Assembly (NCBI GenBank): GCA_913776965.1
Contig: CAJYQL010000028.1
Span: forward strand, 1-36,325
DNA: 36,325 bases
Source of the DNA: an uncultured Xylophilus sp.
Lineage (GTDB): Bacteria; Pseudomonadota; Gammaproteobacteria; Burkholderiales; Burkholderiaceae_C
Direction: 5' to 3'
Of this stretch, positions 22,985 to 31,927 are shown piece after piece. The stretch's first letter is position 1, and each line of letters begins with the position of its first letter. Under the pieces are notes generated by a model. It did not search any database, was not told where the DNA came from, and was given only the letters and a program-made list of their open reading frames with translations. The position numbers and the translations under genes were made by a program.

Positions 22985-24970
22985 ATGGCATCCGAGCCGC
23001 GCGGCGCGGACACGCCGCTGCTGGAGCTGCGCGGCCTGCGCCGCGAGTTCCCGGCGGGCGAGACCACCATCGCGGTGCTGCAGGACATCGACTTGGCGAT
23101 CCATGCCGGCGAGATGGTCGCGATCGTCGGCCAGTCGGGCTCCGGCAAGTCGACACTGATGAACATCCTCGGCTGCCTCGACAAGCCGAGCGGTGGCAGC
23201 TACCGGGTCGATGGCCGCGAGACCGGCCGGCTCGGCCCCAACGAACTCGCCGCACTGCGCCGCGAGCACTTCGGCTTCATCTTCCAGCGCTACCACCTGC
23301 TGTCGGACCTGACGGCGCGCGGCAACGTGGCGGTGCCGGCGGTGTACGCCGGCGTGGAGGCCGAGGCGCGCAACGACCGTGCCGCCGCATTGCTCGGCCG
23401 GCTCGGCCTTGCCGAGCGGGTCGGCTACCGGCCGAGCCAGCTGTCGGGCGGCCAGCAGCAGCGGGTGTCGATCGCGCGGGCGCTGATGAACGGCGGCAGC
23501 GTGATCCTGGCCGACGAGCCGACCGGCGCGCTCGACACCGCGAGCGGCGAGGAGGTGATGAAGATCCTGCAGGAACTGCATGCCGAGGGCCACACCATCA
23601 TCCTGGTGACCCACGACATGGAGGTCGCCGCGCACGCCGAGCGGATCATCGAGATCCGCGACGGCCGGATCATCGGAGACCGGCCGACCGAGCGCATGCA
23701 GGGCGCGCCGCGCACCCAGGCCGCCCCCGCGCTGCCGGCCCGCCCCGCCGGCGCCGGCGGTCTCGCCGCGCTGACCGGCCGCTTCGCCGAGGCCTTCCGC
23801 ATGGCGCTGCTGGCGATGAACGCGCACCGACTGCGCACTTTCCTGACGATGCTCGGCATCATCATCGGCATCGCCTCGGTCGTCGCGGTGGTGGCGCTCG
23901 GCGAAGGCTCGCGCCAGCAGGTGCTGAAGAACATCAGCGCGATCGGCACCAACACGATCGAGGTCTTCTCGGGCTCGGGCTTCGGCGATCCGCGCGCCAG
24001 CCGGGTGCGCAGCCTGGTGCCGGCCGACGCGGATGCGCTGGCGCGGCAGGGCTATGTCGACAGCGTCACGCCGACGCTGACCAGCGCGCTCACCGTGCGC
24101 TGGCGCAACGTGGAGGCGTCGGCCACCGTGACCGGCGCGGGCGAGCAGTATTTCCGGGTGAAGGGCGTCGAGATCGCCCAGGGCTCGCCCTTCGGCGCCG
24201 ACAGCGTGCAGCGGCGCGAACAGGTCGCGGTGATCGACGACAACACCCGCAAGACCCTGTTCCCGAACACGCCCGAGCCGGTCGGCGAAGTGATCCTGCT
24301 CGGCAGCGTGCCGGTGCGGGTGATCGGCGTGGCCGCGCGCAAGGAGACCGCCTTCGGCAACAGCGAGGCGCTCAACGTGTTCGTGCCCTACACCACCGCG
24401 ATGAGCCGCATCGTCAACCAGAACTACCTGCGCAGCATCACTGTGCGGGTGCGCGACGACGCGCCGACCACCGCCGCCGAGCAGGGCATCAACCAGCTGC
24501 TGGAGCAGCGCCACGGCCGCAAGGACTTCTACGTGCTGAACACCGACAGCATCCGCCAGACGATCGAGGCGACCACGCGCACGATGACGCTGCTGATCTC
24601 ATCGATCGCGGTGATCTCGCTGATCGTCGGCGGCATCGGCGTGATGAACATCATGCTGGTGTCGGTGACCGAGCGCACCCGCGAGATCGGCGTGCGCATG
24701 GCCGTCGGCGCCCGGCAGGGCGACATCCAGCAGCAGTTCCTGATCGAGGCGGTGCTGGTCTGCCTGATCGGCGGCGTGGCCGGCATCGCGCTGGCGCTGG
24801 CGATCGGGCAGGTGTTCGCCCGGGCCGGCGGCGATTTTCGGATGGTGTATTCGCACGGCTCGATGGTGGCGGCCTTCGTCTGCTCGACGCTGATCGGCGT
24901 GGTGTTCGGCTTCCTGCCGGCGCGCAACGCGGCGCGGCTGGACCCGGTGGACGCGCTGGCCCGCGATTGA
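22985..24970 (+). CDS. macB: MacB-type ABC transporter (ATPase fused to permease)
   Basis: A 661-residue fusion. The N-terminal ATPase has Walker [10 protein letters not shown] at 49-57, signature [15 protein letters not shown], Walker [13 protein letters not shown] and switch His in [10 protein letters not shown] linker (about 240-265, Pro/Ala-rich) leads to the first span ([20 protein letters not shown]), a large periplasmic domain (about 310-530), and three C-terminal spans beginning [21 protein letters not shown]. MacB uses ATP to drive periplasmic substrates (macrolides, peptides, siderophores, lipopeptides) through MacA and an outer membrane channel. The ATG at 22985 has GAGG nine bases upstream; a GTG at 22970 is the alternative. 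Confidence 0.94.
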   Translation: MASEPRGADTPLLELRGLRREFPAGETTIAVLQDIDLAIHAGEMVAIVGQSGSGKSTLMNILGCLDKPSGGSYRVDGRETGRLGPNELAALRREHFGFIFQRYHLLSDLTARGNVAVPAVYAGVEAEARNDRAAALLGRLGLAERVGYRPSQLSGGQQQRVSIARALMNGGSVILADEPTGALDTASGEEVMKILQELHAEGHTIILVTHDMEVAAHAERIIEIRDGRIIGDRPTERMQGAPRTQAAPALPARPAGAGGLAALTGRFAEAFRMALLAMNAHRLRTFLTMLGIIIGIASVVAVVALGEGSRQQVLKNISAIGTNTIEVFSGSGFGDPRASRVRSLVPADADALARQGYVDSVTPTLTSALTVRWRNVEASATVTGAGEQYFRVKGVEIAQGSPFGADSVQRREQVAVIDDNTRKTLFPNTPEPVGEVILLGSVPVRVIGVAARKETAFGNSEALNVFVPYTTAMSRIVNQNYLRSITVRVRDDAPTTAAEQGINQLLEQRHGRKDFYVLNTDSIRQTIEATTRTMTLLISSIAVISLIVGGIGVMNIMLVSVTERTREIGVRMAVGARQGDIQQQFLIEAVLVCLIGGVAGIALALAIGQVFARAGGDFRMVYSHGSMVAAFVCSTLIGVVFGFLPARNAARLDPVDALARD

Positions 24971-24978
24971 AGGCAACG

Positions 24979-26394
24979 ATGACGACGACGAAACCCACCC
25001 CCTTTCCGCTCGCGCTGCTGGCCGCCGCGCTGCTCGCGACCGGCTGCGCCGGCCCGCACACGCCCTATGCGCCGCCCGCGGCCACCGTGCCGGCGCAGTG
25101 GGCTCACGGCAGCGCTGCGCAGGACGGCGTGGTCACCGCGCCGCGCGGTGCCGTCGCCGCGACCGGCGCCTGGTGGACCGCCTTCAACGATCCGGCGCTC
25201 GACCGGCTGGTGGCCCTGGCGCTGGAGCGCAACAACAGCCTGGCCGCCGCGACGATCCGGGTGCGCCGGGCGCAACTGCAGGCAGGGCTTGCGGCCCACA
25301 ACCTGCGGCCGCAGTTCACGGGCGGCGTCAGCGCCAGCGCCGCCCGGCCGCTCGACGGCGGGCCGTCGTCGCGCGGTGCTTCGCTCAACCTGGGCGCGAG
25401 CTACGAGGTCGACCTGTGGAACCGACTCGGCAGCCTGCGCGACGTGGCGCAGTGGGAGGCGGTCGCGACCGCCGAGGACCGCGAGGCGACCGCCCAGGCC
25501 CTCGCCGGCACCACCGCCACCCTGTACTGGCAGCTCGCGCTGCTGCGCCAGCGGCTCGACGTCGGCGCAGACAGCGTCGCCTATGCGGAGCGCACCCTGG
25601 CGCTTGTCCGGGTGCAGTACCGGGCGGGCGCGGTGTCGTCGCTGGAAGTGTCGGAGGCCGAGCAGAGCGTCTCCAGCCAGCGGGCATCGCTCGCGCTGCT
25701 GGAGCAGCAGCAGGTCGAGGCGGCCAACGCGCTCGCCCTGCTGTTCGACGGCAGCCTGCCCGACGCCGCCAAGGCCGCGCCGCGCCGGTTGCCGGACGGC
25801 CCGCTGCCGCCCGTGGCCGAAGGGGTACCGGCGGAACTGCTGGCCCGCCGCCCCGACGTGCGTGCGGCCGAGCTGCGGCTGCGCAGCAGCTACGCAAATA
25901 TCGAGGCGACCCGTGCCAGCTTCTATCCGGCCCTCACGCTGACCGGCGGGCTCGGGAGCTCCAGCGTGGCGCTGCTCAACCTGCTGCAGAACCCGGTCGC
26001 CTCGCTCGGGATGGGGATCACCCTGCCCTTCCTGCAGCAGACCCGGATGGACCTGAGCATCCGCGTGTCGCAGGCGACCTACGAGGAAGCGGTGGTGAAT
26101 TTCCGGCAGACGCTCTACCAGGCGTTCGCAGACGTCGACAACGCCCTGTCGTCGCGCCGGCAGACCGCCGAGCAGGCCGCGGCGCTGGAGCAGTCGCTGG
26201 CCGCCGCCCGCAACGCCGAACGGCTCTACGAGACGCGCTACCGGCTCGGCGCCGTGGCGCTGCGGGTCTGGCTCGATGCCCAAGAGCGCCGGCGCAGCAT
26301 CGAGAACTCGCTGGCACAGGTCCGCTACAACGAGCTGGCCGGGCAGGCCACCCTCTACCGGGTGCTCGGCGGCGGCACCGCCACGGCGGGCTGA
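24979..26394 (+). CDS. NodT/OprM-type outer membrane factor lipoprotein
   Basis: A 471-residue outer membrane channel subunit. The lipoprotein signal ends in LLATGC, with C23 the predicted lipidation site. Two OEP repeats follow (about 65-255 and 280-465), with the family features WWTAFNDPALDRLV, YEVDLWNRLGSLRD, LLARRPDVRAAELRLRS, ATRASFYPALTLTG and RYRLGAVALRVWLDAQ. It starts 8 bases after macB, so this operon carries its own channel instead of depending on a separate TolC. The stop is nine bases from that of the convergent diguanylate cyclase gene. Confidence 0.93.
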   Translation: MTTTKPTPFPLALLAAALLATGCAGPHTPYAPPAATVPAQWAHGSAAQDGVVTAPRGAVAATGAWWTAFNDPALDRLVALALERNNSLAAATIRVRRAQLQAGLAAHNLRPQFTGGVSASAARPLDGGPSSRGASLNLGASYEVDLWNRLGSLRDVAQWEAVATAEDREATAQALAGTTATLYWQLALLRQRLDVGADSVAYAERTLALVRVQYRAGAVSSLEVSEAEQSVSSQRASLALLEQQQVEAANALALLFDGSLPDAAKAAPRRLPDGPLPPVAEGVPAELLARRPDVRAAELRLRSSYANIEATRASFYPALTLTGGLGSSSVALLNLLQNPVASLGMGITLPFLQQTRMDLSIRVSQATYEEAVVNFRQTLYQAFADVDNALSSRRQTAEQAAALEQSLAAARNAERLYETRYRLGAVALRVWLDAQERRRSIENSLAQVRYNELAGQATLYRVLGGGTATAG

Positions 26395-26403
26395 CCGGCC
26401 AGG

Positions 26404-27387
26404 TCAGTCGGCGTAGACGCGGTTGCGGCCGGCTTCCTTGGCGCGGTACAGGTTGCCGTCGGCGCGGCGCATCAGCAGTTCCGGCGTTTCGCCGCTGTCG
26501 GGTTCGAGCGTCGCCACGCCGAGGCTGATGGTCAGCACCGGCGCAACCTTCGAATGCGCATGGGGCACCTGCAGTGCCGCCACGGCCGCCCGTACCGTTT
26601 CGGCCAGCTGGATCGCGCTGCTGTCTCCGGTATCGGACATCACCAGTGCGAATTCCTCGCCGCCGTAGCGTGCTGCCAGGTCGCCCGGCCGCCGCATGGC
26701 GCTCTGTAGAGCGCCGGCTACCGCCTTCAGGGCCTGGTCGCCCGCCTCGTGGCCGTAGTGGTCGTTGTACTGCTTGAAGAAGTCCACATCCACCATCGCG
26801 ACCGACAGCGTCTGGCCCGACCGCCGGGCGCGCCGCCATTCGTGCTCCAGCACGCTGTCGAACTGCCGCCGGTTCGGGATGCCGGTCAGGGCGTCGCGGT
26901 GGGCCAGCGCCTCCATGTGGCGGCGCTCGCCCGACAGCCGCATCTGCGCCGCGACCCGGGCTCGCACGACCGGCTCGTGGAACGGCTTGGTGATGTAGTC
27001 GGCTGCGCCGAGTTCCAGGCTGAACGCCTCCTCCTCGGGCCGGTCGAGACCGGTGATGAAGATCACCGGCACGTCGGCCATGTTGGGATTTGCCTTCATG
27101 CGGCGCAACACCTCGAAGCCGTTCACGTCGGGCATCACGATGTCGAGCAGTACCACGTCGGGCTCGACATGGCCGAGCAGTTCGAGCGCTTCGGCGCCGC
27201 CGCAGGCGCTCACCACCGTCCATTGGTCGGACAGCATCTCCTCCAGCACCGTGCGGTTCGCGATGGCGTCGTCGATCACCAGCACCGTCTGCCGGCGACC
27301 CCGCGGTTCTCGATCCGACTTGCGCACGGCCGGGGCCGCTGCAGGGTCGTTCGTTCCGGTGGTGGAGGGGTTGAAGTCGGTGAGCAT
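26404..27387 (-). CDS. Response regulator with diguanylate cyclase (GGDEF) output
   Basis: A 327-residue cytoplasmic protein. After a 30-residue polar lead, the receiver domain (about 33-150) has DD at 39-40, phospho-acceptor D82 and K134. The GGDEF domain (about 160-325) has GGEEF at 242-246, so it should make cyclic di-GMP from GTP, and the inhibitory site RxxD (R233, D236) five residues before it, so product feedback is expected. This is a PleD/WspR-like single-receiver design. No partner kinase is adjacent. ATG at 27387 is chosen; the ORF stays open upstream to 27594 without domain content. The 184-base leader holds a small hairpin (27407-27421) but no riboswitch I recognise. Confidence 0.93.
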   Translation of the reverse strand: MLTDFNPSTTGTNDPAAAPAVRKSDREPRGRRQTVLVIDDAIANRTVLEEMLSDQWTVVSACGGAEALELLGHVEPDVVLLDIVMPDVNGFEVLRRMKANPNMADVPVIFITGLDRPEEEAFSLELGAADYITKPFHEPVVRARVAAQMRLSGERRHMEALAHRDALTGIPNRRQFDSVLEHEWRRARRSGQTLSVAMVDVDFFKQYNDHYGHEAGDQALKAVAGALQSAMRRPGDLAARYGGEEFALVMSDTGDSSAIQLAETVRAAVAALQVPHAHSKVAPVLTISLGVATLEPDSGETPELLMRRADGNLYRAKEAGRNRVYAD

Positions 27388-27571
27388 CGGTGTCCCGGGC
27401 GCCGGCCTGCCGGAAAGGCAGTGCATCGGCAGTCCCGTTGCTAAGCCATCCAGTATCGAAATTTGGTTCTCCAGCGAAGCAGGAAAGGACAGCGTCCTGC
27501 GGCGGGAAGATGTCCTACAGCGACGGCATCCCCCCTCGGTCAAAAGGGTCGGCCCGGATGCCGCGCAGCCG

Positions 27572-28828
27572 TCAGCGGCGCCCCGCGACGGCAAGGCCGG
27601 CCGCGACGCCGCCGAACAGGTCGCCCTCCACCAGCGGCACGCCGGGAAAGGCGCCCTGCAGCATCGTCTGGAAGGGCCGCAGCGCCGACGATCCGCCCGT
27701 CAGGTAGAGCGTGTCCGGTCCGCCGGGCAGGCCGGCGCGGGCCACGCAGGCCCGGGCGCAGGCCGCGACCTGCGCCAGCAGCCGCTCGAGGTCGGCCGCC
27801 AGCGCCGCACCGTCGAGCGGCGCCGCCAGGCCCGGCTCCGCTTCGTCCAGGCCGATGGCGGTAGCCACACCGCCCGATGCAGCGATCTTGGCCGCTTCCA
27901 CCGCATGGGCGATCCGGTGGCCGTGCCGGCCGTCGAGCACCGCCATCAGCCGGTCGTGCAGCCGCGGATCGGCATAGTCGGGCCGCAGGGCCCGGGCAGC
28001 CCGCAGTGCCGCGGGGGCGGCCAGCCGGTGGATCAGGTGCCAGGTCGCCAGTTCGAAGAACACGCCGCTCGGCACCTCCCGCCCGTGCGGGCCGTGGTGG
28101 CCGAGGCCGAGCAGCGGCATCACCCGCGCCAGGCTGAGCGCCCGGTCGTAGTCGGTGCCGCCGATGTGCACGCCCGCGGTGGCGAGGATATCGTCTCGCC
28201 GCTCGGCCCGGCCGGCGCGGTCCGGACCGAGGCGGACCACGGTGAAGTCGGAGGTGCCGCCTCCGATGTCGACCACCAATACCCGGGTCTCGCGGTCGAG
28301 CCGCTGTTCGTAGTCGAAGGCGGCGGCGATCGGCTCCAGCTCGAAGCGCACGTCGTCGAAGCCGGCCCGGACCGCCGCGTCGGCCAGCGCCGCCTGGGCC
28401 TGAGCGTCGCGCGCCGGGTCGTCGTCCACGAAATGCACCGGCCGGCCGATCACCGCCCGGCGCGGACGGGCGCCCAGCTGCGCCTCGGCCCGGCCGGCCA
28501 GCTCCGCGAGGAAGCGGGCGATCAGGTCGCGGAACGGCACCGCCTCGCCGAGCACCGCGGTGCGCTCGTCGATGAGCGAACTGCCGAGCAGGCTCTTGAG
28601 GGAGCGCATCAGCCGGCCGTCGTCGCCCGCCAGGTAGCGGGCGACCGCGGCGCGGCCGACATAGGTCCGGCGGTCCTCCTCGGCGAAGAACATCGCCGTA
28701 GGCAGGGTGCGGCTGTCGCCCTCCAGCCGCAGGAGCCGGCCGGTGCCGGTGCCGTCGCAGACGGCCAGCGCGGAATTGGACGTGCCGAAGTCGATGCCGA
28801 CGACCGGCGCGGGGGCTGAAGCGGGCAT
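27572..28828 (-). CDS. yegD: YegD-type Hsp70-like chaperone/actin-fold ATPase
   Basis: A 418-residue member of the Hsp70 superfamily lacking a substrate-binding domain. ATP-site motifs: GIDFGTSNSALAV (phosphate 1, about 11-23), RVLVVDIGGGTSDFTVV (phosphate 2), IGGTDYD, and LTGGSSALRPFQ (adenosine). The pattern AVIGRPVHF, FELEPIAAAFDYEQ and LMPLLGLG agrees with E. coli YegD (450 residues) along its full length. Role is unsettled; these are described as putative chaperones. It is 184 bases upstream of the diguanylate cyclase gene on the same strand and divergent from the beta-propeller gene. No strong ribosome site precedes the ATG. Confidence 0.9.
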   Translation of the reverse strand: MPASAPAPVVGIDFGTSNSALAVCDGTGTGRLLRLEGDSRTLPTAMFFAEEDRRTYVGRAAVARYLAGDDGRLMRSLKSLLGSSLIDERTAVLGEAVPFRDLIARFLAELAGRAEAQLGARPRRAVIGRPVHFVDDDPARDAQAQAALADAAVRAGFDDVRFELEPIAAAFDYEQRLDRETRVLVVDIGGGTSDFTVVRLGPDRAGRAERRDDILATAGVHIGGTDYDRALSLARVMPLLGLGHHGPHGREVPSGVFFELATWHLIHRLAAPAALRAARALRPDYADPRLHDRLMAVLDGRHGHRIAHAVEAAKIAASGGVATAIGLDEAEPGLAAPLDGAALAADLERLLAQVAACARACVARAGLPGGPDTLYLTGGSSALRPFQTMLQGAFPGVPLVEGDLFGGVAAGLAVAGRR

Positions 28829-28946
28829 GGAATCGGAGACGGGAAGAGATGAGGCGAGAGGGATAGGTCCGCCCGCCGGAAGGCGGCAGACGAAGGCACC
28901 GGACAGGGTCCGAAGCCGCGGAAGGGCGCGCAGTCTAGCAGCGGCC

Positions 28947-28974
28947 GGGCAGCACCCTTCGGTGCTCCGTGCCC
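28947..28974. other. Hairpin in the gap between yegD and the beta-propeller gene
   Basis: AGCACC, loop CTTC, GGTGCT (28951-28966) is a perfect six-base stem, extended by GGGC and GCCC across a four-base bulge. It lies in the 193-base gap where no firm start or promoter is visible and may be a leader structure or a stop for read-through. Confidence 0.35.
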
Positions 28975-29021
28975 AGCGCGACGACTACGAGAGCGACCCC
29001 GCCGGCGACTTCGGCAGCCGG

Positions 29022-29936
29022 GTGCTCTGCAGCCTGATCGGGCCGGCGCAGCCGAGCGCCGTCGGCGGCCGTGCCACGCTCGAAGGCGCCACCGTGTTCC
29101 CCGAAGGCATCGCGGTCGATGCGCGCACCGGCCACGCCTACGTCGGGTCGTCCTCGGAAGGCCACCTGTACCGCATCCCGGCGGGCGGCGGCCGGGCCGA
29201 GCTATTCCAGACCGGCGGTTCGCCCGGCCGCCAGGCGGCCTACGGCATGCAGGTCGATCCGCAGGGCCGGCTCTGGATCGCCGGCGGCCCGCACAACACC
29301 GTGTCGCTGGTCGACCTGCAGGGCGCCACGACGGTCGCGGTGGCGAAGGGCCCGGCCGGCCCGCAGGCCTTCCTCAATGACCTCGCAATGGCCCGCGACG
29401 GCATGGTCGACGTGACGGATGCGTTCCGCCCGGTGGTGTTCCGCATGCGCAGCACGCCCGGCGCGGCCCTGGCGCTGGAGCCGTGGCTCGACCTGTCGGC
29501 CACGCCGGTGCGCTATGTGCCGAACGAGGTCAACTTCAACGGCATCGTCGCCTCGCCGGACGGCCGCTGGCTGCTGGCGGTGCAGACGGCCACCGGCCAG
29601 CTGTGGCGCATCGACACCCGCAGCCGCGCCGTGGCGCAGGTGCGGCTGGAGGGCGGCGACCTGAAGGGCGGCGACGGCCTGGTGCTGCGCGGCCCCGGCG
29701 AGCTGATCGTGGTGCGCAACTCCGACAACGAACTGGTGCGGGTGCTGCTGGCCGACGGCTGGGGTACCGGCCGCATCGCCCAGCGCATCAACGATCCGCG
29801 TTTCAAGTACCCGACCACGGCGGCGCTGACGCCGCGCGGGCGGATGGTGGTGAACGGCCAGCTCGACAAGCAGAAGTCGCCGCCGCCGCTGCTGCCGTTC
29901 GACGTGCTGACGGTCGGCCTGCCGCAACAGCCCTGA
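29022..29936 (+). CDS. SMP-30/gluconolactonase-like beta-propeller protein, start uncertain
   Basis: About 304 residues from a GTG at 29022. Propeller-type repeats are visible: FPEGIAVDARTGHAYVGSSS, YGMQVDPQGRLWIAGG, FNGIVASPDGRWLLAVQT and GDGLVLRGPGELIVVRN. Such proteins are lactonases or binding scaffolds, often periplasmic, but here no signal peptide is found in any frame upstream. The frame stays open to 28707; another GTG at 28962 sits inside a hairpin. Neither start has a ribosome site. The 5' end may therefore be truncated or replaced. The C-terminus is intact, ending in a proline-rich tail. Confidence 0.6.
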   Translation: MLCSLIGPAQPSAVGGRATLEGATVFPEGIAVDARTGHAYVGSSSEGHLYRIPAGGGRAELFQTGGSPGRQAAYGMQVDPQGRLWIAGGPHNTVSLVDLQGATTVAVAKGPAGPQAFLNDLAMARDGMVDVTDAFRPVVFRMRSTPGAALALEPWLDLSATPVRYVPNEVNFNGIVASPDGRWLLAVQTATGQLWRIDTRSRAVAQVRLEGGDLKGGDGLVLRGPGELIVVRNSDNELVRVLLADGWGTGRIAQRINDPRFKYPTTAALTPRGRMVVNGQLDKQKSPPPLLPFDVLTVGLPQQP

Positions 29937-29960
29937 CCGGCCGGGCCTAGGGATTAACGC

Positions 29961-29986
29961 GGAAGCCTGTCGGACTGACAGCTTCC
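29961..29986. terminator. Hairpin between the beta-propeller gene and the next Bug gene
   Basis: GGAAGCCTGTC pairs with GACAGCTTCC (one unpaired C), loop GGACT, 25 bases after the stop of the upstream gene and 57 bases before the Bug ATG. No T tract; could be a terminator or a leader structure. Confidence 0.45.
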
Positions 29987-30042
29987 CGAAAGCCTGGCGG
30001 GACCAGCATGCGCCACCACCGACCACACGACCGGAGACACGC

Positions 30043-31053
30043 ATGCCACCCGCCGACGCTTTCCCCCTGCTTCCCACCACCAACCGCCGCCGCCTGCTGA
30101 CCGGCGGCGGCGCGCTCGCCCTGGGCGGCCTGCTGCCCGGCGTCGCCTCGGCCCAGGCCGCCTGGCCGTCGAAATCGATCCGCTTCGTGGTGCCGTTCGC
30201 CCCGGGCGGCAGCTCGGAGATCGTGGCGCGCTCCACCGCCGCCGAGCTGAGCAAGACGCTCGGCCAGAACGTGTACGTGGACAACAAGCCGGGCGCCGCC
30301 GGCAACATCGCGATGTCGGAAGTCGCCCGCGCCGACGACCAGCACACGCTGATCCTGGGCCACATCGGCACGCTGGCCGTCAACCCGTACATCTTCGACA
30401 AGCTGCCATGGGACCCGAAGGATTTCAAGCCGGTCAGCCTGCTGGCCAAGGTGCCGAGCCTGTACGTGGTGCACCCCGACGTGCCGGCGAAGAACCTGAA
30501 GGAATTCATCGCCTACGCCAAGAGCAAGCCGGGCAAGCTGAGCTACGGCTCGGCCGGCAACGGCAGCGCCGGCCACCTGGCGTTCGAGTACCTGAAGATG
30601 ACGGCCGACGTGTTCATGCTGCATGTGCCGTACCGCGGCACCGGCCCAATGCTGACCGACCTGATCTCCGGCCGGCTGGATGCTTCGGCCATCGGCGCGG
30701 CGGCGATCATCCCGTTCATCAAGTCGGGCAAGGTGCGCTGCATCGCGACCGGATCGTCCAAGCGCCTGCCGCAGCTGCCCGACGTGCCGACCGTGGCCGA
30801 GCAGGGCTTCCCGGGCTTCGAGATGACCCAGTGGTACGGCATGCTGGCGCCGGCGAACCTGCCGCAGACGAACCTGGACAAGCTGGCCGTCGAGACCGCC
30901 AAAGCGGTGAAGGCGCCCGAATCGCTGAAGCGCCTGAACGCCGACGCGGCCGAGGCGATCGGCGACACGCCGGCCCAGTTTGCGCAGTTCATCGCGTCCG
31001 AGCAGGCGCGCTGGCAGAAGGTGATCAAGCGGGCGCAGATCAAGCCTGATTGA
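30043..31053 (+). CDS. Bug/TctC-family periplasmic solute-binding protein (upstream of tctDE)
   Basis: A 336-residue receptor with a Tat-like signal: RRR at 15-17, hydrophobic GGGALALGGLLPG, cleavage ASA/QA near residue 37. The mature part begins WPSKSIRFVVPFAPGGSSE and contains NKPGAAGNIAMSEVARA, GKLSYGSAGNGSAGHLAFE and VPYRGTGPMLTDL. CGGAGACACGC before the ATG offers a ribosome site. It stands apart from other genes (upstream hairpin, downstream repeat), so it is probably monocistronic. The ligand is unknown and no membrane partner is present. Confidence 0.92.
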   Translation: MPPADAFPLLPTTNRRRLLTGGGALALGGLLPGVASAQAAWPSKSIRFVVPFAPGGSSEIVARSTAAELSKTLGQNVYVDNKPGAAGNIAMSEVARADDQHTLILGHIGTLAVNPYIFDKLPWDPKDFKPVSLLAKVPSLYVVHPDVPAKNLKEFIAYAKSKPGKLSYGSAGNGSAGHLAFEYLKMTADVFMLHVPYRGTGPMLTDLISGRLDASAIGAAAIIPFIKSGKVRCIATGSSKRLPQLPDVPTVAEQGFPGFEMTQWYGMLAPANLPQTNLDKLAVETAKAVKAPESLKRLNADAAEAIGDTPAQFAQFIASEQARWQKVIKRAQIKPD

Positions 31054-31057
31054 TTGA

Positions 31058-31205
31058 GTACATCCCCCCGAGCGGCCGCGCCGCTCCCCCCTTCTCTCGC
31101 CCGGCTGCGCCGCGCGGGAAGGGGGGCACAGCCAGTGGACCGGCAGAGCCGGATCCACGGCCGTTCTGAGGGGGGCTTCGCTGCGCTTGCCGCTAGAAGG
31201 GGTGG
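31058..31205. repeat. Intergenic repeat-like element with large inverted repeat
   Basis: The stretch starts GTACATCCCCC, contains perfect nine-base arms CCCCCCTTC (31086-31094) and GAAGGGGGG (31118-31126) around a GC-rich loop, and closes with GAGGGGGGCTTCGCTGC. It is non-coding. Its look is that of an intergenic repeat I recall in many Comamonadaceae genomes; only one copy is in the window, so repetition is from memory and not shown here. It may stop transcription between the Bug gene and tctD. Confidence 0.5.
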
Positions 31206-31249
31206 CGGTGCCTACTTTTGCCGCTTAATTCCGCGGCTGTGCTGCGGCT

Positions 31250-31255
31250 TAGCAT
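31250..31255 (+). promoter_or_regulatory. Possible -10 hexamer just before tctD
   Basis: TAGCAT lies six bases before the tctD ATG, the same distance as TAAGAT before the creatininase gene. No Shine-Dalgarno is seen. It would give a leaderless message; no -35 at proper spacing. Confidence 0.25.
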
Positions 31256-31261
31256 CGCCCC

Positions 31262-31927
31262 ATGCGCATCCTCCTCGCCGAAGACGAACACACGCTGGGC
31301 ACCTGGCTCTGCAAGGCGCTGGAGCATGCAGGCATCCAGGTGGACTGGGTGGACGACGGGCGGCTGGCGGACCGGGCGCTGCAGACGCACGACCACGATG
31401 CGCTGGTGCTGGACCTCGGGCTGCCCGGGCTGGACGGACATGCGGTGCTGGAGCGGCTGCGGGCGCGCGACCAGCGGCTGCCGGCGCTGATCCTGACGGC
31501 GCGCGACTCGCTCGACGAGCGGGTGCGGGCGCTGAATGCGGGCGCCGACGACTTCCTGGCGAAGCCCTTCGCCCTCGCCGAGCTGGAAGCGCGGCTGCAT
31601 GCGCTGGTGCGGCGCGCGCGCGGAGTGGAGCATCCCCGGCTGGCCTGCGGCCCGCTGGTCTACGATGGCGCGCGCCGGCAGTTCCTGCTGCACGGCGAGC
31701 TGCTGGCCCTGTCGCCGCGCGAGCAGGCGGTGCTGCGGGTGCTGGTGCAGCGCAGCGGCGAGCCGTTTTCCAAGCAGCAGATCCTCGACCGGGTGTTCTC
31801 CGACGACGAGGACGTGCACCCCGAGGCGGTGGAGGTGTTCGTGCACCGGCTGCGCAAGCGCCTCGACGGCCGGGGTGTGCGCATCGTCACGCTGCGCGGA
31901 CTGGGTTATGCCCTGGAAGCCGCCTGA
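31262..31927 (+). CDS. tctD: OmpR-family response regulator, TctD/QseB-like
   Basis: A 221-residue regulator. Receiver domain about 1-118: acidic residues in LLAEDEHTLG, phospho-acceptor D51 in LVLDLGLPGLDG, Thr in LILTARDS, and K in DDFLAKPFAL. The winged-helix output domain about 125-218 has LLALSPREQAVLRVL, LDRVFSDDEDVHPEAVEVFV and RIVTLRGLGYAL. It regulates, by family precedent, tricarboxylate-uptake genes; tctC is two genes downstream. Its last 20 bases overlap tctE. Confidence 0.9.
   Translation: MRILLAEDEHTLGTWLCKALEHAGIQVDWVDDGRLADRALQTHDHDALVLDLGLPGLDGHAVLERLRARDQRLPALILTARDSLDERVRALNAGADDFLAKPFALAELEARLHALVRRARGVEHPRLACGPLVYDGARRQFLLHGELLALSPREQAVLRVLVQRSGEPFSKQQILDRVFSDDEDVHPEAVEVFVHRLRKRLDGRGVRIVTLRGLGYALEAA

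Noticed and set aside
22924-24978. Long plus-strand frame through macB that runs into the outer membrane factor gene
   Set aside because: Only the part from 24979 encodes a recognisable protein; the rest is an alternative frame of macB with biased Arg/Pro/Ala content.
26392-26406. TGACC-N5-GGTCA palindrome between the outer membrane factor and diguanylate cyclase genes
   Set aside because: The symmetry is mostly produced by two facing TGACC stop contexts; five-base arms are too short to claim a site.
27388-27571. Cyclic di-GMP riboswitch in the leader of the diguanylate cyclase gene
   Set aside because: Only a small hairpin is present; none of the conserved GEMM-class sequence could be found.
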